From Hippopus hippopus (taxonomy: Eukaryota > Mollusca > Bivalvia > Cardiida > Cardiidae): 64,000 nucleotides of DNA. Shown piece after piece: positions 34,975 through 44,739 of the stretch. The position numbers and the translations under genes are program-made. Where the stretch lies: contig OX328102.1 in assembly GCA_946811185.2 (NCBI GenBank), forward strand, positions 12,401,194 through 12,465,193, given 5' to 3'. Under the pieces are notes generated by a model. That model searched no databases, had not been told where the DNA came from, and was given only the letters and a program-made list of their open reading frames with translations. The stretch's first letter is position 1, and each line of letters opens with the position of its first letter.

Positions 34975-36058
34975 TAAAACAAGAGGGTCCTGATGGCCCT
35001 AAAGTCGCTCACCTGAGTCTTTTGACCAAACATGACCCATTTTCAACCTCTTTTGAGATATCATGACAAACAATCTACTAAGCTTTCATAATTATTGGAC
35101 TGAAAATGCCTCTAGCATGTACACAAGCTTTTTTAAAATTTCTCTCAGTGACCTAGTTTTTAGCCAACCATAGCCAATTTCCCATTGTAGATATTATCAA
35201 AACAAGACTGCAACGATGGCCAATAGAGCGTACACAAGGTTTTTCTAAGATTTGACCTAATAAACCTAGTTTTTGACCAGACATGACCCATTTTCGAACT
35301 CAACCGAGATATCATCAAGACAAACATCCTGACCAACTTTCAAGAGTATCGGACAGAAAATGTGGCCTCTAGAGCATACACAGGGTTTTTCTAAGATTTG
35401 ACCTAGTGACTTAGATTTTGACCCGACATGACAAATTTTCAAACTCATCCGAGATATCATCGAGACACACATTCTGATTAAGTTTCATGAGTATCCGACA
35501 GAAAATGTGGCCTCTAGAGCGTACACAAGGTTTTTCTAAGATTTGACCTAGTGACCTAGTTTTTGACCCGAAATGACCCATTTTCGGAATCATCCAAGAT
35601 TTTATCAAGGCAAACATTCTGACCAACTTTCAAGCGTTTTGGACTGAAAATGTGGCCTCTAGGGCGTACACAAGGTTTTTCTAAGATTTGACCTAGTGAC
35701 CTAGTTTTTGACCCGACATAACCCATTTTTGAACTCATCTGAGATATCATCAAGATAAACATTCTGACTAACTTTCAAGAGTTTTGGACTGAAAATGTGG
35801 CCTCTAGAGCGTACAAAAGGTTTTTCTAAGATTTGACCTAGTGACCTAGTTTTTGACCCGACCTGACCCATTTTCCAACTCGTTCGAGATATTATCTTGA
35901 CAAACATTTTGACCAAGTTTCATGAGTATCGGACTGAAAATGTAGCCTCTAGAGCGTACACAAGGTAAAAGTTGACGGCGGACGACGCACGACGGACGCC
36001 GGACACAGCACGATCACAAAAGCTCACCATGAGCACTTCGTGCTCAGGTGAGCTAAAA
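34975..36058 (+). repeat. Tandem-core element, family R2, copy b
   Basis: Same structure as 27169-28694: AAGAGGGTCCTGATGGCCCT start, about six units of about 145 bp, GACGGCGGACGACGCACGAC tract, hairpin GAGCACTTCGTGCTC within GCTCACC and GGTGAGC, end CTAAAA. It interrupts the pogo-like gene after the codons for EDRIK. Confidence 0.85.
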
Positions 36059-36104
36059 GCTGCGTTAAGGAATAACATTTTGTTGGAGGCGTAGTCAATA
36101 CTCA

Positions 36105-36416
36105 AATCGTTTTGATTGATTGATTGATTGATTGATTGTATCGTGTTTAACGCTGTTTTCTATATTATTTCAGTTGTTTCGCGGCGGCCAGTACCAGTAC
36201 TCCGCACAATATTCTTCCCAAGCCACTGGCTGCTTTACCACATAACCATCGTCGAAACAATGGTCAGCGGTGGGAGAGGAATGAATCCTGTCGTAATGAC
36301 TATCATCAATCCTCGGAAAGAAATTGACCGAGCCAGGGATCGAACCCACGACTCCCTCTTTTCAAATCCTGCACGCGACCGACTGAGCTACTGGGGCTCG
36401 GCCCCAATCGTTTTGA
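36105..36416 (-). repeat. SINE family S1 with 11-bp target duplication
   Basis: AATCGTTTTGA is present at 36105-36115 and 36406-36416. Between them is a minus-strand S1 SINE with an (ATTG)n tail (36113-36137), the body, and a B box (GGGTTCGATCCC on the minus strand near 36343). It sits in the pogo-like gene, and the coding sequence resumes at once after the second duplication (AGTATCGGACTTGGCGTT). Confidence 0.9.
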
Positions 36417-36843
36417 GTATCGGACTTGGCGTTATCAGAAACTTTCACAAGTTTCTGTTGAAAGATAAAGGTGGGTCAATAGAACTTATACGAACTTGGG
36501 TCAGGTCTCTCATGAAAAGAAAGACCTTCACTAAGAGAAAAGGGACTGAGGAAATAAAACACTTACCCAATGACTTTGATAAAAATAAAGAGGAATATGT
36601 GGCCAGGATAAACAGCGCAGTCAATAAACACAGTATTCTCCCGGAACTGATTTTGAACTGGGATCAGACTGGTGTTAATATGGTACCTATAAGTCAGTGG
36701 ACTTTGTCACAGAAAGGGGAGAAGCCAGTTAAAATTGTAGGTAATTATGATAAACGCCAAATTACAGTGTTACTCTGCTGTTCTTAATCTGGCCATATTC
36801 TACCACCACAAGTCATCTACGAGGGTAAGAGTGATAGATATCA

Positions 36844-39780
36844 AATCGACTAAAAACCGTATTAGACAATTTAATTTCAAGTGACCAAACAGGTTTCCTT
36901 AAGGATCGCTTTATAGGAGAAAATCCCTGTTTAATCTATGACATAATGAAATACTGTGAAGACAATAACATACCTGGCCTATTAATGCTACTAGATTTTG
37001 AAAAGCCTTTGACTCGTTATCATTTGACTTTATCTTAAAAACATTTGACTTTTTTGGATTTGGTCCTATACTCAAAAAATGGATAAAATTATTTTTGTAT
37101 AATACACAAGTAAGTGTGCAGTTAAATGGTTTTCTATCAGATGTCTTTACGGTAAAGAGGGGCTGCCGTCAGGGAGACCCTATTTCTTCATATATCTTCA
37201 TCCTATGCTCTGAAATCTTAAGCATTAAAATTAGACAAAGCAAAAATATTAAAGGTATAAGGGTGAAAGAAACTGAATATCTCATAAGCCAATTCGCTGA
37301 TGACACTACATTATTACTAGACGGCTCGGAAAAATCATTAAATAGCGTTTTAGAAGTACTTGACAAGTTCTATGCTATCTCTGGATTAAAGTGCAATTTT
37401 GATAAAACAAAGTTGATTTGGATAGGATCACGTAAATATAGTGCATATTCGATAAAAACTAAATGGAAATTAAATTGGGGTGAAACTCAATTTGTGCTAC
37501 TTGGATTAACTTTTGATATTAATCTTCATAAGATGATAGATTTAAATTATGAACCAAAACTTAAAAATATTTCAAAATGTATAGCATACTGGAAAAGAAG
37601 AAAACTTACACCTATTGGTAGAATAACTGTTGTAAAATCACTTCTTGTTCCATTTTTAACGCATTTATTTATTAGTCTCCCTTCTCCGAAAACAGATTTC
37701 ATAAAACGTTTAAACGATTTACTATACAACTTTGTATGGGATGGAAGGGCAAAAATAAAAAAATCTGTTTTTATTAAAAACTATGATGAAGGTGGTATGA
37801 AAATGATAGATATCAAAAGCTTTAACGCTAGCATGAAATTAAAATGGCTTAAAAACCTAATAAATTGTAAACCTAATAAATGCTATCAACTAGTATATGA
37901 CATGATGGACGTACGAAAAATAATAAACTTAGGAAAAGCTTATTCCGTACTCATCTCTAAAGTAATAAAAAACGATTTCTGGAGAGACGTACTTAAATCA
38001 TACATAGAATATATGACAAAAATTAAAATTGACTCTTGGGACTTGATATTAAATATGCCTTTGTTCTACAACGAAAATTTTACAATAGACTCAAAAGTCA
38101 TATTTGTCAAAGATTTATACGATAGAGGATTTAGAAATGTCCGAGATTTAATGGATAAAAATGGGAAATTCATTGGCTTAAAGTCTATAGAGACGATTTT
38201 AGGTAAAAAAATTAACTATTTGAGGTATTATGGTCTGATAAACACTATCCAAAATTTCTCAAGAAAGGTTGATACTAATAACGATGAAAATTTTATTTTA
38301 AACTATGCCAATCCCTGTATTAATAGCTATTTAAATGAAATTTTGATAAATAAAAAACCTAACAAAACAATTTATAAAGCACTTATTGATAACAATGAAA
38401 TTCCTACTAGTCAAAAGAAATGGGAATCTTTGTTCCCTACTCAAAACTTTGATTGGAAAGACATTTATAATAATATTTTTAGAAATACAAACGATTCGTA
38501 TACCCAATGGATGCAAATAAAAATAGTTCATAGATTTTTCCCCACTAACTCTCTATTAAACAAAATGAACATTGCCCCAAGTAACCTATGCTGTTTTTGC
38601 AATACTAGTGAAGAAAGTCTGCTTCATGTATTTTACGAATGTGAAAAGGTGAAAACCCTTTTTCAGTATTTAGAATCAAAAATAAGAGAAGTAGACCCAT
38701 CAAAACACAGACTTATAAATAGTGTCAACGTTCTAATTGGTACATTCAATAATGATGACAATTTATACACACTCTTTCTGTATGTCGAAAGATATGTCGC
38801 TTCTTGTAAATCTAAATCTAAAATCCCGACAGTTTATGGCCTTCAAAATAGTTTATATTTGGCTTGGACCATTTGCAAAGAAACAAAATCCTCTGAGTCT
38901 GATTTAGAAAGATGGTCAATTATAAGACATATTATTCAAAACCACTCTTGATATAAAATGCATTGATGCATATTCCATTTTTGCTATTATTTAATAAGTC
39001 ATTCCTGTTTTCCTCTTTCTTTTATTTTTTCACCTTTTTTTCCTCCATAGCTTTGTAAAACTTTATTAGTCTCTGCTAATTATTCATTGATCCAGATTCG
39101 GTGAACTAAAGAGGCCGTTGTTTGACACTTTCCCCTTCTACTCTATTTAACACAATGAAAAAAAAAGAGTATAATAAGAAAAAAGGAAAAACATTGTGGA
39201 AAGGGGAGAAATTGCTCATAAAGATTAATTTCACACTTTTCCGCACTGTTTTTTTTTTTTTTTCCCATAAAATCAACAATTTACAATCATATTTCAGCTA
39301 GCTCGGAATTGTCGTCTGCAGGTTCCTTCAGTTTCAGACTGTCTCAAAATAGTATGTCAAAGACAATTGTCAAATCACTCACAGCCTAGGGCTGCACATA
39401 AGATTGAACCACATAACCTTATCTGGATCTCTGAGTAGTTCATGTATTTGATTAACTTTTATCCTGCAAATTGTCATCATAGCGAACAGTGAAATCCAAA
39501 ATTAGTCTACACATCAGTACACTCGAATCTTGATCTGCACTGTTCGCAAAGTCACAAATTTCGATATAGTACACTTTTATTCACATTAGAAAAAAAAAAC
39601 TTCAAATAGAGAAAACAGACTGTTTTAGACTTTTAGTTAGCAAGATAAGATGAAACAAGATGATTGATGAAAATTGTAAGGATAGAGGGAGGATGGCCAC
39701 GACCTCCCCTATCCAATATACGTGGCTAATAAAGTTTAAAAAAAAAAAAGTTGATGACAAAAGAATATGAAAAAAAAAAA
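36844..39780 (+). mobile_element. 5'-truncated LINE (Tx1/L1-like) with 16-bp target duplication
   Basis: AGAGTGATAGATATCA occurs at 36828-36843 and 39781-39796 and bounds the insertion. The right end has AATAAAG followed by A-rich tracts, typical of target-primed insertion. The left end starts inside RT, so the element is 5' truncated. It split the pogo-like gene between SDRY and HDIEF codons. Confidence 0.95.
36848..38951 (+). pseudogene. LINE reverse transcriptase and C-terminal domain (618-codon open frame from 37095)
   Basis: The first part (36848 to about 37004) reads TVLDNLISSDQTGFLKDRF, then MKYCEDNNIPGLLMLLDFEK. One missing base near 37005 shifts the frame. From 37095 a 618-residue frame is open to TGA at 38949-38951. 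It shows KRGCRQGDPISSYIFILCSE (RT motif B), SQFADDTTLLLDGSEKSLN (catalytic ADD), GLKCNFDKTKLIWIGS, then the thumb and a C-terminal region with the zinc-knuckle-like pattern NLCCFCNTSEESLLHVFYEC. The style is that of Tx1/L1-group LINEs. One frameshift and the truncation make it inactive, but the long open frame indicates a recent insertion. Confidence 0.9.
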
Positions 39781-39934
39781 AGAGTGATAGATATCACCAT
39801 GATATTGAATTTCCTGAGTCATGGAACATTACCCATCCCGAAAGCCACTTGAGTAACGAAAACACCATGCTTCAATTTGTAGACAAAATCATCCTTCCAT
39901 ACGTTGAGTCTGCGCGAGAGAATCTCCCAGTTGA

Positions 39935-40398
39935 AAGGTAATGACCCTTTACCCTAAATATGAATTTCTACGTATGAAAACATTTTAGTAAAAGGAGAAA
40001 ATTCTTGTTAAAGCAATTTTTCCTTTCCCCACAATGTTTCGAATTTTCCGTTAAAGTACATTCAACCCAAAAAAGCTTGTACATGTACTACTTAGGGGAA
40101 ATATAATCTCAAACGGCATTATACCTGCAGCGTTACAACCACGCTTTTCACACAAATTAACAAACATTTTGATAAGTATTGTATCAGGTGCAAAAATATT
40201 CTTTTATCTACGCTTTTCCGTTACACGTTTTCAGTAGACGATTTTATTTAAAAAAAAAAAAGATGTGGTAAAAGGAGAAAAGCTGTAAGACTGAACTCAT
40301 TCGGTCAGCTTTTGAAAAGTGTGGCATCTTATGGGGCCAGGATGTTATACTTCGGATTTGGACTTTTTACTTTGTAGATATATTTTTCTGGCTATGGA
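39935..40398. other. Spacer before the virus-like element, M2-like remnant
   Basis: After the possible donor AAAG|GTAATG at the end of the pogo-like exon, an M2-like hairpin remnant lies at about 39960-40075 (AAAGGAGAAAATTC, CCCCACAATGTTTCG). The target sequence TATGGA of the following element is at 40393-40398. Confidence 0.5.
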
Positions 40399-40407
40399 AG
40401 TAGTAAA

Positions 40408-40461
40408 GGAGGAGAGCCTGGGGAACTACCCAGGCCAGGGTAGTTCCCCAGGCTCTCCTCC
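40408..40461. repeat. Terminal 24-bp hairpin in the left arm
   Basis: Perfect arms of 24 bp (40408-40431 and 40438-40461; core GAGCCTGGGGAACTACCC) around AGGCCA. It starts 9 bp from the element end. CAGGCTCTCCTCCCTGAG recurs twice more inside (about 40563 and 40641). Confidence 0.9.
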
Positions 40462-40717
40462 CTGAGTGGGCTAGATCACCCTTCCTGACAAAAATTTGTC
40501 CCTATTCTGCCCTCCCGAAGGAATTTGCATTTTTTATATTCCCTATTTTTACCTATTTTTACCTAGGCTCTCCTCCCTGAGAGGGATTTAGCAATCAAAA
40601 TGGCGGCCTTGTGGAGGATACTCTGGCGAAAAAATTAGCCAGGCTCTCCTCCCTGAGTGGAATTTTTCTGCAAAAAAGCGAAGGGGGGGGGAGGGGGACC
40701 AAAAATGATACATCTTC

Positions 40718-41375
40718 GAGTGCTCTATAGGGATCTGTCAGGCCTGATCACTGAGTTGGACTTAGTTTTTTCACCCTATGAATGATTTTTCTCTCTTTCT
40801 AAAAGCCTGATCACTGGTTTGGACTTAGTTTTTTCTTCGCCTACGTATGATTTTTTCTCTCTAAATGGAATTTGTCCCTATATCACTGAGTTGGACTTAG
40901 TTTTTTCACCCTATGATTGATTTTCTCTCTTTCTAAAAGTCTGACCATTGAGTTGGACTTAGTTTTTTTACCCTATGAATGATTTTCTCTCTTTCTAAAA
41001 GCCTGACCATTGAGTTGGACTTAGACTTTTTTCTTTCTAAATGTCTGAGCACTGAGTTGTACTTAGTTTTTTCTTCACCTATGGATGATTTTTCTTTCTA
41101 AATGCCTGGACAATGAGTTGGACTTAGTTTTTTTCACCCTATGGATGATTTTTTCTCTTTCTAAATGCCTGATCACTGAGTTGGCCTTAGTTTTTTTACC
41201 CTATGAATGATTTTCTCTCTTTCTAAAAGCCTGACCATTGAGTTGGACTTAGACTTTTTTCTTTCTAAATGCCTGATCACTGAGTTGGACTTAGACTTTT
41301 TTCTTCACCTATGAATGAATTTTCTTTTCTAAATGTCAGAACATTGAGTTGAACTTAGTCTTTTTTCTGCATCTA
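40718..41375 (-). repeat. 60-bp direct repeats, left arm outer block
   Basis: Units contain CACTGAGTTGGACTTAGTTT, CCTATGAATGATTTTCTCT and CTTTCTAAAAGCCTGA. Mirrored at 51160-51800. Function unknown. No coding. Confidence 0.85.
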
Positions 41376-41992
41376 TGAATGATTCTTACTCTTTGGAGTG
41401 TAACTCTTTGGAGTGTAACTCTTCTAAAAGAAAGAAGTTTGACAATTTGAAGAAAGATAGAACTTTCGTGGTAATGGTTAGTCCTGAAAAGGACTGTTGG
41501 GTTAGCTCTGAAAAGAGCTGTGACAATTTGAAGAAATGTCAACTTGAAGATAGAACTTTCGTCTGACATCTTGAAGATAGATCTTTCGTCTGACATCTTG
41601 AAGATAGATCTTTCGTGGTAGATGGTTAGTCCTGAAAAGGACTGTTGGGTTAGCTCTGAAAAAGAGCTGTGACAATTTGAAGAAATGACAACTTGAAGAT
41701 AGAACTTTCGTCTAACAGCTTGAAGGTAGAACTTTCGTCTGACATCTTGAAGATAGATCTTTCGTGGTAGATGGTTAGTCCTGAAAAGGACTGTTGGGTT
41801 AGCTCTGAAAAGAGCTGTGACAATTTGAAGAAATGACAACTTGAAGATAGAACTTTCGTCTAACAGCTTGAAGGTAGAACTTTCGTCTGACAATTTGAAG
41901 AAATGACAATTTGAAGAAAAGATAGAACTTACGTCTGACAATTTGAAGAAAGGTAGATCTTCCGTGGAAGATGGTTAGCCCTGAAAAGGGCT
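41376..41992 (-). repeat. Array of histone-type hairpin cassettes, left arm
   Basis: Minus-strand reading. The hairpins are at 41480-41495 and 41777-41792 (AGTCCT-TTTC-AGGACT), 41504-41519 and 41801-41816 (AGCTCT-TTTC-AGAGCT), 41628-41643, 41652-41668 (loop one base longer) and 41977-41992 (AGCCCT-TTTC-AGGGCT). Each is followed by AACC and then ACCACGAAAG. A 201-codon open frame over this array consists of the repeats and is not regarded as a gene. Confidence 0.8.
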
Positions 41993-42037
41993 GTTGGGGT
42001 GGTCCTAAAAAAAGGACCTGGTTTGGAGGTTGTGTTT

Positions 42038-42400
42038 TTAAGCACAACCTCCAACCTTTCCGCAGGCTGGGCAGCTACTATCCGTCCGTCTCTTTAGCCT
42101 TTTTAGCTGCTGTGCACTCAGGTTGTACTTCAGCGAAAATGGTGGTTCGTTATCGCTGCTCCAATCTTCGGTAGAAGGCACAACGAACTCCTTTTTCTCC
42201 TTCTTGCTTTGTGGTAATTGGGCAAAGTCCCAAAAATCCCACCCGGTAAATAGCAGTTTCTCTTCGAAGACAGGATGTCTCTGTCTCCTCGCTGTCTCAG
42301 CTTCAAGATTTTCTAACTGCCGATCTGCCTCTCCCATCGTCTTTCTTAGCTCTTCCACCGTCTTTCTTAGCTCTTCCACCGTCTTTCTTAGCTCTTCCAT
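42038..42400 (-). CDS. Small virus-like element gene C (left copy), coiled-coil with CPxC tail
   Basis: 120 codons from ATG at 42398-42400. It opens with MEELRKT and two VEELRKT-type repeats encoded by 21-bp direct repeats, a likely coiled coil. A tryptophan-rich middle follows (FTGWDFWDFAQLP), then a basic stretch (QLKRLKRRTD) and a CPACGKVGGCA C terminus that may bind zinc. The ATG is preceded by a TATA box at about 42441-42448 and the CRE/E2F-like cassette. A hairpin with histone-type features lies downstream at 41977-41992. No homologue recognised. The identical gene is at 50132-50494. Confidence 0.6.
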   Translation of the reverse strand: MEELRKTVEELRKTVEELRKTMGEADRQLENLEAETARRQRHPVFEEKLLFTGWDFWDFAQLPQSKKEKKEFVVPSTEDWSSDNEPPFSLKYNLSAQQLKRLKRRTDSSCPACGKVGGCA

Positions 42401-42640
42401 CGTGAAAATGAAAATGAACAATGTGCGGGAAATGTCGCTGGGTTTTATAGCTTTTCAGACGGATTGAACTAGTTGACCCATGACGTCATTTTCTTCTATG
42501 TTTTTCCCGCGTCGGCGTTTCATGCTGTTTTGGCTCCAAATTAATGTTATCCAATCAGAACCAGCGTTTTATTTCTAATACTAAATGTTTTATTGTTGAC
42601 CAATCCGTGGGTTTGTTACATTTTCTTGTTCGGGTTAGAA
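42401..42640 (-). promoter_or_regulatory. Promoter cassette of gene C (left copy)
   Basis: Minus strand, towards the ATG: inverted CCAAT motifs (about 42550-42605), GCGGGAAA (42503-42510, E2F-like), TGACGTCA (42481-42488, CRE/ATF consensus), then TATAAAA near 42442-42448. The same order is upstream of gene A, with long identical stretches between, so it is a reused module. Confidence 0.6.
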
Positions 42641-42709
42641 AAACTAGAGTTTAACTAACCTATGACTTTTTTGATTATTGATGTTCTGACAAAATGAAAA
42701 GAAAGATGT

Positions 42710-42907
42710 TTATTTAAGATAGCTAGCCCTGAAAAGAGTTGCTTTTTTGTACAGAATGCACTTTTTTATCCCCCCTCTCTTTCTTTTGATTGATTCCATT
42801 TTATCTAGCATTTGCATCAGATGTTCAATTTCATGTCTGTTATATCTGAAACGTTCTCTTTCTTCTAACCAGAAGAGCAATAAGAGAAAAAATGTTAATC
42901 CAAACAT
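42710..42907 (-). CDS. Possible small gene B (left copy), membrane segment plus coiled coil
   Basis: 65 codons: MFGLTFFLLLLFWLEERER begins with a hydrophobic segment, followed by a charged helix (EIEHLMQMLDKMESIKRKRG). The end overlaps a degenerate hairpin (AACTCT-TTTC-AGGGCT) near 42725-42740. No promoter cassette precedes it. It is identical in the other arm, which says little because the arms are nearly identical. It may be a chance frame. Confidence 0.35.
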   Translation of the reverse strand: MFGLTFFLLLLFWLEERERFRYNRHEIEHLMQMLDKMESIKRKRGGIKKCILYKKATLFRASYLK

Positions 42908-43004
42908 TGTGCGATACTGGCTCAGGTTTTACAAAAAGTTAATGGTGAATGAGAAAAAATAATCAAGAGTTTAGTGTTTTATATGTGTAATGGATCACTT
43001 TTTA

Positions 43005-43375
43005 GTTTTTTTCATCCTATGAATGATTTTTTCTCTCTAAATGGAATTTGTCCCTATATCGCTGAGTTGAACTTAGATTTTTTTTTTGCACTATAAATGA
43101 TTTCTAAATGTCTGAGCACTGAGTTGAACTTAGACTTTTTTTACCCTATGTATGATTTTTTTCTTTCTAAATGTCTGACCATTGAGTTGGACTTAGTCTT
43201 TTTTTACATCTATGAATGATTTTTCTCTCTAAAAGGAATTTGTCCCTATATCAGTGAGTTGGACTTAGCTTTTTTTTATTCTATGAATGAATTTTCTTTT
43301 CTAAATGTCTGGACATTGAGTTGGACTTAGTCTTTTTTCTGCATCTATGAATGATTTTTACTCTTTGGAGTGTAA
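43005..43375 (-). repeat. 60-bp direct repeats, left arm inner block
   Basis: Same family as 40718-41375 (TGAGTTGGACTTAGTC and TATGAATGATTTTTC). Mirrored at 49130-49545. Confidence 0.85.
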
Positions 43376-43483
43376 CTCTCTGGAGTGTGAGTCTTTGGAG
43401 TGTAACTCTTCTAAAAGAAAGAAGTTTGACAATTTGAAGAAATGACAATTTGAAGAAAGATAGAACTTTCGTGGTAGATGGTT

Positions 43484-43499
43484 AGCCCTGAAAAGGGCT
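43484..43499 (-). terminator. Histone-type 3' hairpin after gene A (left)
   Basis: Minus-strand AGCCCT-TTTC-AGGGCT, 31 nt after the stop of gene A. Followed by AACCATCTACCACGAAAG. Confidence 0.65.
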
Positions 43500-43530
43500 G
43501 TTTTGAGAAGAGCTGATTTTTTGAAAATGT

Positions 43531-43845
43531 CTATTCAGTATCAGCATCAGTCGATTCGCTGTCTGACTCACTCCTTTCAGCGGCGATTTGTGCACGGAAA
43601 AGACGGGTCACCTGCTCAGTTTTTGAAATAACATACTGAAAATACATCTCAAGCATGCCCTCAATAATGAGTTCCTTCATCCGAAGGTTATAACAGAACA
43701 CCCTGTTATTAGCAAGCTCAGCCCTCTCGTATCGTCTTCTCACTCCAGCTAAGCGTTGTTTAAGTAAGACGATTTGCCTCCTTGCTCTTATTAACTTTCG
43801 CTCAGCATCCATCCAAGTATCAAGAAGTGGTGGTATCGTAGCCAT
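43531..43845 (-). CDS. Small virus-like element gene A (left copy)
   Basis: 104 codons starting MATIPPLLDTWMDAERKLI. The middle is helical and basic (RRQIVLLKQRLAGVRRRYER), and the C terminus is acidic (SESDSESTDADTE). A coiled coil is likely. The ATG follows a TATA element at about 43882-43889 and the CRE (43920-43927) plus E2F-like (43942-43949) cassette. The stop is 31 nt before a histone-type hairpin. Residue 9 is Asp here and Gly in the copy at 48687-49001. No family recognised. Confidence 0.6.
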   Translation of the reverse strand: MATIPPLLDTWMDAERKLIRARRQIVLLKQRLAGVRRRYERAELANNRVFCYNLRMKELIIEGMLEMYFQYVISKTEQVTRLFRAQIAAERSESDSESTDADTE

Positions 43846-44130
43846 TGTGAAAATGAAATGTATGGAAAATAAATCGCCGAGATTTATAACTTTTCAGATG
43901 GATTGAACTAGTTGACCCATGACGTCATTTTCTCCTATGTTTTTCCCGCGTCGGCGTTTCATGCTGTTTTGGCTCCAAATTAATATTATCCAATCAGATT
44001 CACCGTTGTTTTTCTATTACTAAATGTTTTACTGTTGACCAATCTATAGTTTTGTTACATTTTCTTGTTCGGGGATTTTATTGTTGGTCAATCCGTGGGT
44101 TTGTTACATTTTCTTGTTCGGGTTAGAAAA
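43846..44130 (-). promoter_or_regulatory. Promoter cassette of gene A (left copy)
   Basis: Inverted CCAAT motifs, GCGGGAAA at 43942-43949, TGACGTCA at 43920-43927 and a TATAAAT box near 43883, read on the minus strand. Part of the upstream region is a duplicated 60-bp segment (TTTGTTACATTTTCTTGTTC twice). Confidence 0.6.
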
Positions 44131-44244
44131 AACTAGAGTTTAACTAATCTATGACTTTTTTTGATTGTGAATCTTTTGAGTTTTTTGACAATTTTGAGTT
44201 TTTTGACAATTTGAAGAAAGATAGAACTTTCGTGGTAGATGGGT

Positions 44245-44260
44245 AGCCCTGAAAAGGGCT
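44245..44260 (-). terminator. Histone-type 3' hairpin after gene D
   Basis: AGCCCT-TTTC-AGGGCT on the minus strand, 32 nt after the stop of gene D. It lies at the inner boundary of the left arm; in the right arm the 5' half of this stem is replaced where polymerase sequence starts. Confidence 0.65.
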
Positions 44261-44292
44261 GTTTTGTTTTTGGAGGCTGTGCTTTTCCAGTT

Positions 44293-44586
44293 CTAATGGC
44301 AACACCCGAAATTCGCTTGGCAAATGGGGCATGCTGTAATCTTTCTCCCAAATTCGATATCAACCAAGATGATATCCGGTGTTGTCTTTAATAATAGTTG
44401 AACTAATCTTTCGCCGAGATCTTTGTATGGCTGTGTTATACGTCGCAGTTGGTTTTGTTCCTCCTCTCCTACGAGATGAGTGGTTAGTTGCAATAACTGC
44501 TGCCCGGCATTTAGATACTCTTGGAGAGCCTCACGTAGTTGATGATTTACCTCCTCCATATTGATATTGCTTCCGAATATTGACAC
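44293..44586 (-). CDS. Small virus-like element gene D with CPxC tail
   Basis: 97 codons (MSIFGSNINMEEVNHQLREA as the start; MEEVNH, 9 codons later, is an alternative). The helical region (EYLNAGQQLLQLTTHLVGEE) is followed by a C terminus ACPICQANFGCCH, which recalls the CPACGKVGGCA end of gene C. A TATA-like element lies at 44650-44656. The gene lies in the unique part of the element, present once. Unknown family. Confidence 0.55.
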   Translation of the reverse strand: MSIFGSNINMEEVNHQLREALQEYLNAGQQLLQLTTHLVGEEEQNQLRRITQPYKDLGERLVQLLLKTTPDIILVDIEFGRKITACPICQANFGCCH

Positions 44587-44739
44587 TGCTTTCGAAGTGA
44601 TCGTTAGCTGAGAATCAAGAAATGGTGATTGTATGAAAATAACGCTGGACTTTATACGTTTACAGAGGATTGAAATTTTTTAAAGAGCTCGGACCTGGCA
44701 GAAAGCACATACATTTTTTCCATGCTACGTTTCATGCTA

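Larger units (their letters stand above)
34570..39934 (+). pseudogene. pogo-like (DDE_1-type) transposase gene broken by nested insertions
   Basis: The pieces, in order, are as follows. (1) 34570-34809: a frame ending KRKRGQYSTYSPETKAKTAR and NTNYQ before a GT donor. (2) About 34888-34973: DVSELSSQKRGRPTKLSTGL. (3) 36416-36842, after a tandem-core element and a SINE: SIELIRTWVRSLMKRKTFTK, LILNWDQTGVNMVPISQWTL, KIVGNYDKRQITVLLC, and after an internal TAA a stretch ending YEGKSDRY. (4) After a LINE, 39797-39934: HDIEFPESWNITHPESHLSN and KIILPYVESARENLPVER. The NWDQTG and DKRQIT motifs fit DDE_1 (pogo/Tigger-type) transposases with an N-terminal DNA-binding part. The possible intron after 34809 suggests it was once a host-like spliced gene or an intron-bearing element. 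The final catalytic acids were not found. Confidence 0.75.
40399..44257 (+). repeat. Left inverted repeat arm
   Basis: Inverted copy of 48274-52132. It includes a terminal hairpin, 60-bp direct repeats, a hairpin array, and minus-strand small genes A, B and C. In gene A the two arms differ by one base (Asp or Gly at residue 9). Homopolymer lengths also differ, which shows that the arms are not one sequence used twice. Confidence 0.9.

Noticed and set aside
36128..36787. 219-codon frame that looks like a fusion protein
   Set aside because: Its first half is the SINE and only the second half is the pogo-like transposase. The target duplication shows that this is an insertion, not a fusion gene.
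41336..41941. 201-codon open frame on the minus strand, mirrored at 50591-51196
   Set aside because: It consists of repeated hairpin cassettes read through (recurring FKLSDESSIF and RRKFYLQ words), has no promoter cassette and contains six histone-type hairpins. It is kept only as part of the array.
42123..42467. 114-codon plus-strand frame opposite gene C
   Set aside because: It is the antisense shadow of gene C and its promoter. Gene C has the promoter, the hairpin and the heptad repeats.
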